From NCBI RefSeq assembly GCF_902706225.1, contig NZ_CACSKB010000013.1:1-64000 (forward strand): a DNA stretch of 64,000 bases, read 5' to 3'. Each line of letters starts with the position of its first letter. Position 1 is the first letter of the stretch. Below the pieces are notes generated by a model. It searched no databases, had not been told where the DNA came from, and saw only the letters and a list, made by a program, of their open reading frames with translations. Source of the DNA: Microbacterium sp. 18062 (GTDB lineage Bacteria; Actinomycetota; Actinomycetes; Actinomycetales; Microbacteriaceae). This document shows, piece by piece, positions 53,815 to 62,485 of the stretch. The translations under genes and the position numbers were made by a program.

Positions 53815-55320
53815 TCAATTCTGGGGGAAGCCCAGGTTGATGCCGCCGTGGGAAGGATCGAGCCAACGAGACGTCACCGCCTTCTCCTGTGTGAAGAAGC
53901 GGAAGCCCGCAGTACCGTAGGCCTTTGAGTCGCCGAAGATCGAGTCCTTCACACCACCGAACGAGTGGTAAGCGACCGGGACGGGGATCGGTACGTTGAC
54001 ACCGATCATGCCGACCTCGACCTCGTTCTGGAATCGGCGGGCCACTCCCCCGTCGTTGGTGAAGATCGCCGTGCCGTTGCCGAAGGTGCCATTGTTGATC
54101 AGCTCGACACCCTCCTCGTATGAGTGCACACGCACCACCGAGAGCACGGGGCCGAAGATCTCGTCAACATAGACCGAGGACGAGGTGGGGACGTGATCGA
54201 TCAGGGTGGGACCGAGCCAGAACCCGTCGGCATCCCCGTCGACCTCGATTCCACGGCCGTCTACAACGACCGTCGCGCCATCGGCGTCAGCGACATCGAT
54301 GTAACCCGCGACTTTGTCCCGATGCGCCTCGGTGATCAGCGGGCCCATGTCGCAACCGCGGCGACCATCTCCCGTCCTCAGACCCGCCATCCGCTCTTGG
54401 ACCTTCGCGACGAGCTCGTCTGCAATCGTGTCGACTGCAACGAGCACTGAGATGGCCATGCAGCGCTCTCCTGCGGAGCCAAATCCTGCATTGATGGCGG
54501 CATCGGCCGCGAGGTCCAGATCGGCGTCGGGCAGCACCAGCATATGGTTCTTGGCGCCGCCGAGAGCCTGTACGCGCTTGCCGTTCTTAGCGGCGGTCTC
54601 GTAGATGTACTGGGCGATCGGTGTTGATCCCACGAAGGAGATGCTCTTCACATCCCCGTGGTTCAGGAGGCCGTCGACAGCCTCCTTGTCACCGTGCAGG
54701 ACATTGAAAACTCCGTCGGGCAAACCTGCCTCCGCGAACAGCGCTGCCAGCCAGTTCGCCGCCGACGGGTTCTTCTCGCTCGGCTTCAGCACCACCGTGT
54801 TACCCGCAGCGATCGCTATGGGGAAGAACCACATCGGCACCATTGCCGGGAAGTTGAAGGGGCTGATGATCCCCACCACGCCGAGCGGCTGCTTAATGCT
54901 GTAGACATCGACTCCGGTCGAGACGTTCTCGGAATACTCGCCCTTGAGGAGGTGCGGGAAGCCGGTGGCCAGTTCGACGACCTCAAGGCCACGGCTGATC
55001 TCCCCCAGAGCATCCGAAACGACCTTGCCATGCTCAGCGGTGACGATCTCAGCGAGTTCGCTCTTCCTGCTGTTGAGCAGCTCACGGAACGCGAAGATCA
55101 CCTGCTGGCGCTTCGCCATGGAAGTGTCCCGCCAGGCTGGGAAGGCCGCCTTCGCCGCGGCGACCGCGGCATCGATCTCGGTCGGTCCCGCGAGCGCGAC
55201 GCTCTTGGCCTGCTTGCCGAGCGCGGGATCAAAAACGGGCGCCGTGCGGCTGCTCGTCGGGGTCAACTCTCCTCCACCGACCCAATGCTGGATCACAGGA
55301 AGCGCGTCGATTGTCGTCAT
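53815..55320 (-). CDS. mmsA: CoA-acylating (methyl)malonate-semialdehyde dehydrogenase
   Basis: 501 aa aldehyde dehydrogenase of the MMSDH subgroup: PFNFPAMVPMWFFPIAIAAGNTVVLKPSE, GGAKNHMLVLPDADLD (the Asn replaces the general-base Glu of ordinary ALDHs) and the nucleophile in SAGERCMAISV, ending IFGDSKAYGTAGFRFFTQEKAV. It turns malonate semialdehyde into acetyl-CoA and CO2 (or the methyl homologue into propionyl-CoA) with NAD and CoA. SD AAGGAA. Last gene of the pyrimidine/hydantoin row, fitting beta-alanine breakdown. Confidence 0.92.
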   Translation of the reverse strand: MTTIDALPVIQHWVGGGELTPTSSRTAPVFDPALGKQAKSVALAGPTEIDAAVAAAKAAFPAWRDTSMAKRQQVIFAFRELLNSRKSELAEIVTAEHGKVVSDALGEISRGLEVVELATGFPHLLKGEYSENVSTGVDVYSIKQPLGVVGIISPFNFPAMVPMWFFPIAIAAGNTVVLKPSEKNPSAANWLAALFAEAGLPDGVFNVLHGDKEAVDGLLNHGDVKSISFVGSTPIAQYIYETAAKNGKRVQALGGAKNHMLVLPDADLDLAADAAINAGFGSAGERCMAISVLVAVDTIADELVAKVQERMAGLRTGDGRRGCDMGPLITEAHRDKVAGYIDVADADGATVVVDGRGIEVDGDADGFWLGPTLIDHVPTSSSVYVDEIFGPVLSVVRVHSYEEGVELINNGTFGNGTAIFTNDGGVARRFQNEVEVGMIGVNVPIPVPVAYHSFGGVKDSIFGDSKAYGTAGFRFFTQEKAVTSRWLDPSHGGINLGFPQN

Positions 55321-55346
55321 TGGTTCTGTTTCCTTAGTCAGTTCTG

Positions 55347-56699
55347 TCAGAGCGCCGCGAATGCCGCGTCGTAGATGGAGATCGCTTTGTCGACCTCCGC
55401 CTCGGTGACGACGCAGGGCGGCACCACGTGCAATCGGTTGTCCGCGAAGAACGGCAACAGGCCTTGGGAGAGCATTGCCGATTTGAGTTTGCCGATGACT
55501 GCGGCAGGTACCGGTTCCCGAGTGGAACGGTCTGCGACCAGGTCGAGCGCCCAGAAGACACCGAGGCCGCGCACATCGCCGATGATCGGGTGCCTGTCTG
55601 CGAGATCGGCGAGTCCGAGAGCGATCTTCTCTCGCCCGATCCGATCAGCATTCGCCACGATTCCTTCCGCCTCCATCGCGTCGAGCGTGGCTACTATCGC
55701 CGCCATGGCGAGCGGATGTCCCGAGTAGGTGAGACCGCCGGGGTAGACCGCGTCATCGAAGGTCTCAGCGATCATCGATGGGATGATCACACCTCCTGCG
55801 GGGACATAGCCGGAGTTCACGCCCTTTGCGAATGTGATGAGGTCGGGCAGCGCGACTTCACCGTCCTCGGCCAGCGACTGGAAGGCGAACCAGCCGCCCG
55901 TGCGTCCGAATCCAGCCATCACCTCGTCGAAGATCAGAACGATGCCGTATCGGTCTGCGATTGCACGCACCCCAGCCAGGTATCCGGGGGGCGGAACGAT
56001 CACACCTGCCGTGCCCGGAATGGTCTCGATCAGGATGGCGGCGATCGATCCGGCGCCCTCTGCCTGAATGACCCGCTCGAGGTGGTGCAGCGCGCGGTCC
56101 GATTCCTCTTCCGGGGACGCCGACCAGAATTCCGAACGATAGGTGAACGGGCCGAAGAAGTGCACGTGTCCGCGCGAGTACTCATTCGGTACGCGCCGCC
56201 AGTCTCCAGTGGCCACGATGGCTGCTCCGGTGGCACCGTGGTAGGAGCGATAGGCAGAAAGAACCTTGTCACGCCCTGTGAACAGGCGTGCCATCCGGAT
56301 GGCGTTCTCGTTGGCATCGGCGCCACCGTTGGTGAAGAACACCTTGCTGAACGAGGGGCCGGCACGGTCGAGGATTCGCTGTGCGGCGTGACCGCGCGTG
56401 AGATTGGCGTGCGCAGGCGCCACGGTGGTGAGCACATCCGCCTGCTCCTTGATCGCCGTGATCACGGCGGGATGCTGATGGCCGATGTTGGTATTGACCA
56501 GTTGCGACGAGAAGTCGAGGTACTCGTTTCCTTCGAAATCCCACACAGTCGATCCGCACCCGCCGGCAATCACCAGAGGATTCAAGGCAGCCTGAGCTGA
56601 CCAAGAGTGGAAGACGTGGGCACGGTCGAGTTCACGCGAGATCTGCTGGTCGGCGGGGGCGAGCGTAAGAGACATGTACTGAGTTGCTTCGCTTTCCAT
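55347..56699 (-). CDS. Class III aminotransferase (beta-alanine type)
   Basis: 450 aa. GNEYLDFSSQLVNTNIGHQHP, VFFTNGGADANENAIRMAR, YRSYHGATGAAIVATGDWRR, IVLIFDEVMAGFGRTG, Schiff-base lysine in LITFAKGVNSGYVPAGGV. This resembles omega-amino acid:pyruvate transaminases. Placed between dihydropyrimidinase and the malonate-semialdehyde dehydrogenase, it probably converts beta-alanine (or 3-aminoisobutyrate) to the semialdehyde. An ATG eight codons downstream could also serve as start; neither has a good SD. Confidence 0.9.
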   Translation of the reverse strand: MESEATQYMSLTLAPADQQISRELDRAHVFHSWSAQAALNPLVIAGGCGSTVWDFEGNEYLDFSSQLVNTNIGHQHPAVITAIKEQADVLTTVAPAHANLTRGHAAQRILDRAGPSFSKVFFTNGGADANENAIRMARLFTGRDKVLSAYRSYHGATGAAIVATGDWRRVPNEYSRGHVHFFGPFTYRSEFWSASPEEESDRALHHLERVIQAEGAGSIAAILIETIPGTAGVIVPPPGYLAGVRAIADRYGIVLIFDEVMAGFGRTGGWFAFQSLAEDGEVALPDLITFAKGVNSGYVPAGGVIIPSMIAETFDDAVYPGGLTYSGHPLAMAAIVATLDAMEAEGIVANADRIGREKIALGLADLADRHPIIGDVRGLGVFWALDLVADRSTREPVPAAVIGKLKSAMLSQGLLPFFADNRLHVVPPCVVTEAEVDKAISIYDAAFAAL

Positions 56700-56714
56700 A
56701 ACCGTGCGACGTCA

Positions 56715-57743
56715 TCAAACCTTGGCGGGGACGTAGTCTCGCAAAGCCGGCATCACGACCTCGCCATAGACCCTGAGGGTCTCTTCCTTGTTGTCGTGGT
56801 CGAGGTAGCCCGCGAACTGATCGACCCCGAGTTCCTTCAACTCCTCGAGCTTCTCCTGATGCTGCTCTGCGGTGCCGATCACGCAGAATCGCTCAACAAT
56901 CTCGTCTGGAACGAAGTCAACATGAGAGCTTCCCGCCTTGCCGTGCTGGTTGTAGTCATAGCCGGTCCTGGCCGCGATGTAGTCAGTGAACACCTTGGGC
57001 ACATCGATGCCGGTGCCGTATTTCGCGACGATATCGGCTACGTGATTGCCAACCATCCCACCGAACCAGCGACACTGATCCAGCGCATGACGCCGACCCT
57101 CTTCGGTCCCGTCCGTGATGTACATCGGAGCGGCGATGCAGAACTTGACCGAATCGGGATCACGCCCGGCGCCCTCAGCGGCCTCCCGCACGTTCTTGAT
57201 CATCCACTTGGCGATATCGACGTCACCACACTGCAGAATGAACCCATCGCCGACCTCACCGGCGATCTTCAACGCCATCGGCCCGTAGGCTGCCACCCAA
57301 ACGTCGAGCTGAGAGTCCCGGCTCCAGGGGAATCGGATGCTAGACCCGTTGATCTCTACCGCCCTGGAGTTAGCGAGCTCCCGAATGACGTGCACCGAAT
57401 CCCGGAGCGCTTTGAGCGTCGTCGGCGAACCATTCGTGACGCGAACCGCCGAGTCTCCGCGACCGATCCCGCAGATGGTTCGATTGCCGAAATAGGCATT
57501 GAGCGTAGCGAAAGTGGACGCCGTCACGGTCCAGTCACGGGTGGCCGGGTTGGTCACCATCGTGCCGACCTTGATCTGGGTCGTTTGTCCGAGGATTTGC
57601 GAGTAGAGGACGTAGGGCTCGTGCCAGAGCACGTGGGAGTCATAAGTCCAGAAGTAGCCGAAACCGTGCTCCTCCGCACGGCGGGCAAGCGCGACAACGC
57701 GCGGAGCCGGAGGGTTGCATTGAACGACAACGCCGAAATCCAT
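56715..57743 (-). CDS. LLM flavin/F420-type oxidoreductase (TIGR03842-like)
   Basis: 342 aa, luciferase-like barrel. MDFGVVVQCNPPAPRVVALARRAEEHGFGYFWTYDSHVLW, GTMVTNPATRDWTVTASTFATLN, CGIGRGDSAVR, WVAAYGPMALKIAGEVGDGFILQ. Proteins of this subgroup are encoded beside dihydropyrimidinases in actinobacteria and are annotated as F420-dependent, without proven substrate. GGAAGG at 9 nt from the ATG. It may provide the pyrimidine-reducing or hydantoin-related redox step for which no conventional dehydrogenase is present. Confidence 0.88.
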   Translation of the reverse strand: MDFGVVVQCNPPAPRVVALARRAEEHGFGYFWTYDSHVLWHEPYVLYSQILGQTTQIKVGTMVTNPATRDWTVTASTFATLNAYFGNRTICGIGRGDSAVRVTNGSPTTLKALRDSVHVIRELANSRAVEINGSSIRFPWSRDSQLDVWVAAYGPMALKIAGEVGDGFILQCGDVDIAKWMIKNVREAAEGAGRDPDSVKFCIAAPMYITDGTEEGRRHALDQCRWFGGMVGNHVADIVAKYGTGIDVPKVFTDYIAARTGYDYNQHGKAGSSHVDFVPDEIVERFCVIGTAEQHQEKLEELKELGVDQFAGYLDHDNKEETLRVYGEVVMPALRDYVPAKV

Positions 57744-57762
57744 AGTGAGAGCCTTCCGATCT

Positions 57763-59196
57763 CTAGATCAGGTACTGGCTGAGGCCACGCTTGAAGTACG
57801 CGCCGTCGCCTTTTCTGCCGAGGTAGCTGTTGCCATCAACGATCTTGCGGCCGCGAGAGAACACGGTGTCAACGTGTCCGCTAATCTCGAAGCCCTCCCA
57901 GGCCGAGTAGTCCATGTTCATATGGTGCGTCTTCCCGAGGCCGATCGAGGTGTGACCGTTCGGATCGTAGATCACCACGTCACCGTCGGCGCCGGGCTGG
58001 ATGACGCCCTTCTTGCCGTAGATGCCGAACATCCGAGCCGGAGTCGTCGAGGTGAGCTCCACCCATCGCGGCAACGAGATTTCTCCCGTGACGACGCCCT
58101 GGTAGATCAGGTCCATCCGGTGCTCGACCGAGCCGATCCCGTTCGGGATCTTCGAGAAATCGCCCAGCCCCATCTCCTTCTGGCCCTTCATACAGAACGG
58201 GCAGTGATCGGTCGAGATCACCTGCAAGTCGTTCGTGCGCAAGCCCTGCCACACGTGATGCTGGTGGCCCTCGTCCTTCGATCGCAACGGCGTTGAACAC
58301 ACCCACTTCGCTCCTTCGAAGTCACCCCACTCGCCACCGGAGGCGCCCAGCTGGTCTTCAAGGGAGAGGTAAAGGTACTGTGGGCAGGTCTCAGCAAAGA
58401 CGTTCTGGCCGTTGTCACGGGCGGCAGCTATCTGCTCCACGGCCTGCTTGGCCGACACGTGCACGATGTACAGCGGCGCACCGGTAAGGTTTGCGAGCAT
58501 GATCGCCCGGTGCGTCGCCTCCTCCTCGGCCTGCCATGGACGGGAGATGCCATGGTAGTAAGGCGTGGTCTCGCCACGGTCTAGGTGCTGTTTCACGAGC
58601 AGGTCGATGACGGAGCCGTTCTCAGCGTGCATCATGATCAGTGACCCGTTGTCGCTAGCCCGCTGCATCGCCTTCACGATCTGACCGTCGTCGCTAAGGA
58701 ACACACCCTTGTAGGCCATGAAGAGCTTGAAGCTCGTGACGCCCTCGTTAATCAGCTCATCCATAGCGGTGAGCGACGAGTCCTGCACATCGGAGAGAAT
58801 CTGATGGAAGCCGTAGTCGACCGCGCATTGCCCGGCAGCCTTCTCCTGCCAAAAATTGTACTGGTCGAGAACGTTCTCGCCCGCGTACTGCACCACGAAA
58901 TCGATGATCGAGGTGGTCCCTCCGTGAGCAGCCGCCCTGGTGCCTGTCTCAAACGTGTCGCTAGCCTCGGTGCCTCCGAACGGCATCTGCATGTGAGTGT
59001 GCGCGTCGATCCCGCCCGGGATGACATACTTCCCGGTCGCGTCCACCACCTCATCGACACTCGACGCGAGGTCAAACCCGAGAAGGGTGCTGCCGGGGGC
59101 GAGAACAGCGGCGACCGTGTCGCCGTCGATCAGCACATCGGCGGTCGCCGTGCCCGTCGCGTTCACGACGGTTCCTCCTGTGATGAGCGTCTTCAT
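57763..59196 (-). CDS. hydA: Dihydropyrimidinase / D-hydantoinase
   Basis: 477 aa, cyclic amidohydrolase. Metal ligands are visible: DAHTHM, carbamylated Lys in TSFKLFMAYKG, His in MMHAENG and YIVHVSAKQA, Asp in STDHCPFCM. PARMFGIYGKKGVIQPGADGDVVIYDP is typical of the family. It opens dihydrouracil, dihydrothymine or 5-substituted hydantoins to N-carbamoyl amino acids. Its start overlaps the monooxygenase stop (ATGA), and the TIGR03842-like gene follows after 19 bp. Confidence 0.94.
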   Translation of the reverse strand: MKTLITGGTVVNATGTATADVLIDGDTVAAVLAPGSTLLGFDLASSVDEVVDATGKYVIPGGIDAHTHMQMPFGGTEASDTFETGTRAAAHGGTTSIIDFVVQYAGENVLDQYNFWQEKAAGQCAVDYGFHQILSDVQDSSLTAMDELINEGVTSFKLFMAYKGVFLSDDGQIVKAMQRASDNGSLIMMHAENGSVIDLLVKQHLDRGETTPYYHGISRPWQAEEEATHRAIMLANLTGAPLYIVHVSAKQAVEQIAAARDNGQNVFAETCPQYLYLSLEDQLGASGGEWGDFEGAKWVCSTPLRSKDEGHQHHVWQGLRTNDLQVISTDHCPFCMKGQKEMGLGDFSKIPNGIGSVEHRMDLIYQGVVTGEISLPRWVELTSTTPARMFGIYGKKGVIQPGADGDVVIYDPNGHTSIGLGKTHHMNMDYSAWEGFEISGHVDTVFSRGRKIVDGNSYLGRKGDGAYFKRGLSQYLI

Positions 59197-60584
59197 CGGG
59201 GCACGCGGCTCCAGCTGAAGTCGGTACCGCGATGGTTCTCGGGCAGTCCGGGTCCCGCTCCGAAAATGCGCTCTCGAAGCGTCGGACCAGAGGGATCCGT
59301 CGAGAACATGCCGCGCTCCCGGAATACTGGAAGAAGCAGGTCGATGAAATCGTCGTAGGTGGAAGGTGTGATGTGAGATTGGATCAGGAAGCCATCCGCA
59401 TCAGTCTGTGCGATGAACTCCTCAACTTGATCCGCAATACTCGCAGGATCACCGACGAACACGGACCCGTTCAGGCCGTTCACCCGAAGATCTTCAAGGA
59501 TGTCTTTCACAGCCGGAGCGGGCGCTGACTTGCCGGCGTAGCGATTCACGCTGCTCTTCCCTTCGGCCTCGACTGTCTTGACCTCGCCGGACGAACCACC
59601 CAATGGGAGATCGGGGTCCATCGTCGTCAGGTCGAGCCCGGTGACGTATGCGTAGGTCACCGCCGCCTGCTCCGTGGTAGCGAATGCGAGCTGCGCCTGC
59701 CGCTTCTCCTGGGCCTCCTGTTCAGTCTTGCCAACGACGAACATCGAGCCGATCAGAAACTTGATCGAATCGCGCTCCCGCCCGAACGAGACGGCCCGAT
59801 CACGGACATCGGCGATGTTCGCTGCCATCTGTGCAGGACTGCCCCCACCGATGAACACGACCTCTGCGTTTCGTGCCGCGAAGTCCTTCCCTCTTCCCGA
59901 GGTCCCAGCCTGGACGATGAGAGGGGTGCGCTGCGGAGACGGCGGGACATTGAGAATACCCCTTGAGGAGAAGTGCTTGCCCTCGTAGGAGACCTGACGC
60001 AGTTTGGCTGGATCCGCATAGATTCCGTTCTCACGATCCTCGAGAAGTGCGTCATCCTCCCAGGATCCCTCCCAGAGGCCGAGACAGATGTCGATGTACT
60101 CCTCCGCCCGGTCATACCGCTCATCGGAGGACAGGGCAGACTCACCGAACAGATTCGCTGACGCGATCTGCGACACGCCGGTCACGACGTTCCACCCCAG
60201 GCGACCGCCCGTGAGGTGGTCCAGAGTCGCCAGTCGCCTGGCAAGAGCGGGCGGCCGCTCAACAGTGGTAGATGCCGTCGCCACCACGCTGAGGCGCTCG
60301 GTTGCCGCTGCCACCGCCGAAACAATCGCGAAGGGATCAGCGACAGGGATGTTGAAGGCGTTGCGAACCGCAGCGTCCAGTACCTCTCCGTCGATCATCG
60401 GATACCCGTAAGTGTCAGCCAAGAACAGGAAGTCGAACCCCGCCTTGTCGATCTTCTTACTCAGCCGGATCCAGTAGTCAAGATCGAGGAAGTCCAGTGA
60501 CTCATTCTCTGGAAAACGCCAACTCGCCCCGATCATCCCATTGGGTGTCAGAGACTGGAAGATTCCGAGAGTCAGTTCCTTCAT
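59193..60584 (-). CDS. NtaA/SnaA/DszA-type LLM flavin monooxygenase
   Basis: 463 aa. LDLDYWIRLSKKIDKAGFDFLFLADTYGYP, GRLGWNVVTGVSQIASANLFGESALSSDERYDRAEEYIDICLGLWEGSW, PSPQRTPLIVQAGTSGRGKDFAARNAEVVFIGG. ATG at 60584 has AAGGAG at 7 nt; the ATG two codons earlier abuts it. First gene of the row, coupled to the dihydropyrimidinase. It may oxidise an N-heterocycle to feed the hydrolase. It is a paralogue of the module A enzyme; no flavin reductase is nearby. Confidence 0.92.
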   Translation of the reverse strand: MKELTLGIFQSLTPNGMIGASWRFPENESLDFLDLDYWIRLSKKIDKAGFDFLFLADTYGYPMIDGEVLDAAVRNAFNIPVADPFAIVSAVAAATERLSVVATASTTVERPPALARRLATLDHLTGGRLGWNVVTGVSQIASANLFGESALSSDERYDRAEEYIDICLGLWEGSWEDDALLEDRENGIYADPAKLRQVSYEGKHFSSRGILNVPPSPQRTPLIVQAGTSGRGKDFAARNAEVVFIGGGSPAQMAANIADVRDRAVSFGRERDSIKFLIGSMFVVGKTEQEAQEKRQAQLAFATTEQAAVTYAYVTGLDLTTMDPDLPLGGSSGEVKTVEAEGKSSVNRYAGKSAPAPAVKDILEDLRVNGLNGSVFVGDPASIADQVEEFIAQTDADGFLIQSHITPSTYDDFIDLLLPVFRERGMFSTDPSGPTLRERIFGAGPGLPENHRGTDFSWSRVPR

Positions 60585-60698
60585 TCCCATACTCCTTAGG
60601 TCCCGTGGGCGCAGATAGGCGCCGGGTCGGCAATTCCTGAAGGTAGGCGATGGATACGTCCGATTCTTTGCCGCACTGTTTCCATTTTGTGACAGTGT

Positions 60699-60710
60699 TG
60701 TTCTGGTACA
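60699..60710. promoter_or_regulatory. Shared 12-mer, possible MocR site (copy 1)
   Basis: TGTTCTGGTACA is identical to 62290-62301. This copy lies 115 bp upstream of the monooxygenase start. The rest of the 304-bp gap between that gene and the MocR stop shows no gene and no clear hairpin. Confidence 0.5.
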
Positions 60711-60888
60711 GACCTGCGTGACGATCGCCGGGGACCATCAACCGATGCGCGTCGCATACGGTTTCGACACCCAGCGATGCCCACACATCCGCGCTTCTCG
60801 AAGTCAGAGCACAGCGTCTGAACGCCCATCAGATGTTGTGGGCAGCCGTCAACTAGCTGGAACTAGCTGCACCCAGCCCGAGCCTCGC

Positions 60889-62259
60889 TCAGTTGTTGAT
60901 CTGCTGGGCTGCCGTGCCGTCCGGACGCATAGCAATCGCGGCAGCAATGATCTCCGCGTGCTCCTTCTGGAGCGTCGCCGCGGTGATCCGACAGAATCTA
61001 GCCTGGCTCCCGACTTGGAAAGCTGCACCGTTGGCGACACCGAAGCCGCGTTGGGCCAGCGCGACTATCGCGTCGATGTTCTGCTCCAGTGGCACCCAGA
61101 TGTTGTATCCGTCGCTACCGATCGTGCTGACCCCGCAGGCAGCAAGGGCAGAGGAGAGGGCTTCCCTGCGACCGCGATAAACCACCGCAGCTTCAGCCAC
61201 TTTCGCCCTCGTGTCGACATCCGAGAGCAGCGCCGCGAGCATGTACTGCAACAGACGACTGCTCCAGGCAGGGCCGAGATGCCGGCGGGTCACAAGCCGG
61301 TCGATGATCGCGCCAGGTCCTGCTACGGCAGCGAGGCGGAGGTCCGGACCAAACGATTTCGAGTATCCGTGGATGCGAACCGTCGTTTCAGGCAATGAGT
61401 CCGTGCACGAGATGAGCGGGCTCGTAGAGATGTCGCCGGCACTGTCGTGCTCTATGACCAGGCAATCTCTCCCCCTCAGGAGAGACACCAGCTGGTCTCG
61501 CCGTTCGCCTGTTATCGCGACACCCGTCGGATTCTGGGCGCGCGGCTGAAAGAGAAATAGTCGGGGTTCCCTTTTCAGGGCAAGCTCGACCTGCTCGGGC
61601 CTCGGCCCGGACTCGTCGAGCTCGATAGGCAACAAGATCGCACCGGCGAGCTCGAGGAGACTGATGATCGGTGGATACGTGGGGGTCTCGATCATGACCC
61701 GGTCGCCGTGGCGCACGAGCAATCCGATGAGCCGATCAAGCGCATCCAATGACCCGTCAACGACGGTCAAAGCTTCAGGAGCGAACCGGATGCCCCAGGA
61801 ATCACGGATGGCCGCGCCCAACTCCGGAACGACAATAGGCCCGTAGTAGCTGGACTGACGAACGACGGAGTCGATGGCTTCCAACCGCATCGCAGGAAGC
61901 AGATTCGCGTCCGGAGCACCCGTTGAGAGGTCAAACGGTAGCCCTGCCGAGACCTGGCGCCGCCACACGTCCGAGCTGCGCTCTACGGCTGGGGAGGCGA
62001 CATAGGTCCCCCGGCGCCCCTCAGTGCGGAGGAAACCCTCGGCCTGTAGCGCGAGCCAGGCTTTGTGCACCGATGTGGGGCTCATGTCCAGCGCAGCTGC
62101 AAGCGCCCGCACCGACGGCAGCGGTGTGCCTGGCTGCACCTTCTCCGACTGGACCAAGTGCTTGACAGCCTTCACGACAGCATCTGTGGAGCGGCCTTCG
62201 ACAGACCCTGCGATCACTGTCGCAATTCTCGCCTCGGACGAGCGCTTCTCGTTCAACAT
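60889..62259 (-). CDS. MocR-type (GntR-aminotransferase) regulator
   Basis: 456 aa. N-terminal GntR winged helix (GTPLPSVRALAAALDMSPTSVHKAWLALQAEGFLRTEGRRGTYVA), then a class I aminotransferase-like domain with FLFQPRAQNPTGVAIT and the PLP lysine in HGYSKSFGPDLRLA. MocR proteins sense amino compounds through PLP chemistry (PdxR, GabR, TauR are known cases). Lying between the catabolic row and the divergent BMP importer, it probably controls both, perhaps in response to beta-alanine or another amine product. No clear SD, so a leaderless transcript is possible. Confidence 0.9.
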   Translation of the reverse strand: MLNEKRSSEARIATVIAGSVEGRSTDAVVKAVKHLVQSEKVQPGTPLPSVRALAAALDMSPTSVHKAWLALQAEGFLRTEGRRGTYVASPAVERSSDVWRRQVSAGLPFDLSTGAPDANLLPAMRLEAIDSVVRQSSYYGPIVVPELGAAIRDSWGIRFAPEALTVVDGSLDALDRLIGLLVRHGDRVMIETPTYPPIISLLELAGAILLPIELDESGPRPEQVELALKREPRLFLFQPRAQNPTGVAITGERRDQLVSLLRGRDCLVIEHDSAGDISTSPLISCTDSLPETTVRIHGYSKSFGPDLRLAAVAGPGAIIDRLVTRRHLGPAWSSRLLQYMLAALLSDVDTRAKVAEAAVVYRGRREALSSALAACGVSTIGSDGYNIWVPLEQNIDAIVALAQRGFGVANGAAFQVGSQARFCRITAATLQKEHAEIIAAAIAMRPDGTAAQQINN

Positions 62260-62289
62260 CGTTCGACAAGAGTGGCACAGGAATGGGGC

Positions 62290-62301
62290 TGTTCTGGTAC
62301 A
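62290..62301. promoter_or_regulatory. Shared 12-mer, possible MocR site (copy 2)
   Basis: TGTTCTGGTACA, 31 bp upstream of the MocR start in the divergent region. A separate dyad, CACTG-N6-CAGTG (62378-62393), lies nearer to the binding-protein gene. MocR regulators often bind direct or inverted repeats in such places. Confidence 0.5.
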
Positions 62302-62485
62302 CCTTCCGGGAGTGTGCAGCTAGAGAGACCTGATTTTACTTGCCCGAAACGTCTCGATCCGTTTTGTGCCACATACACACTGTTACAGCAGTGAAACATG
62401 TCGTGACGCCTCGCGAAACATCGGCGCATCACGATCAGAGCTTGCATGAGTTCCAGTTCCCTGTCACCCATCCCTGGAGATAACC

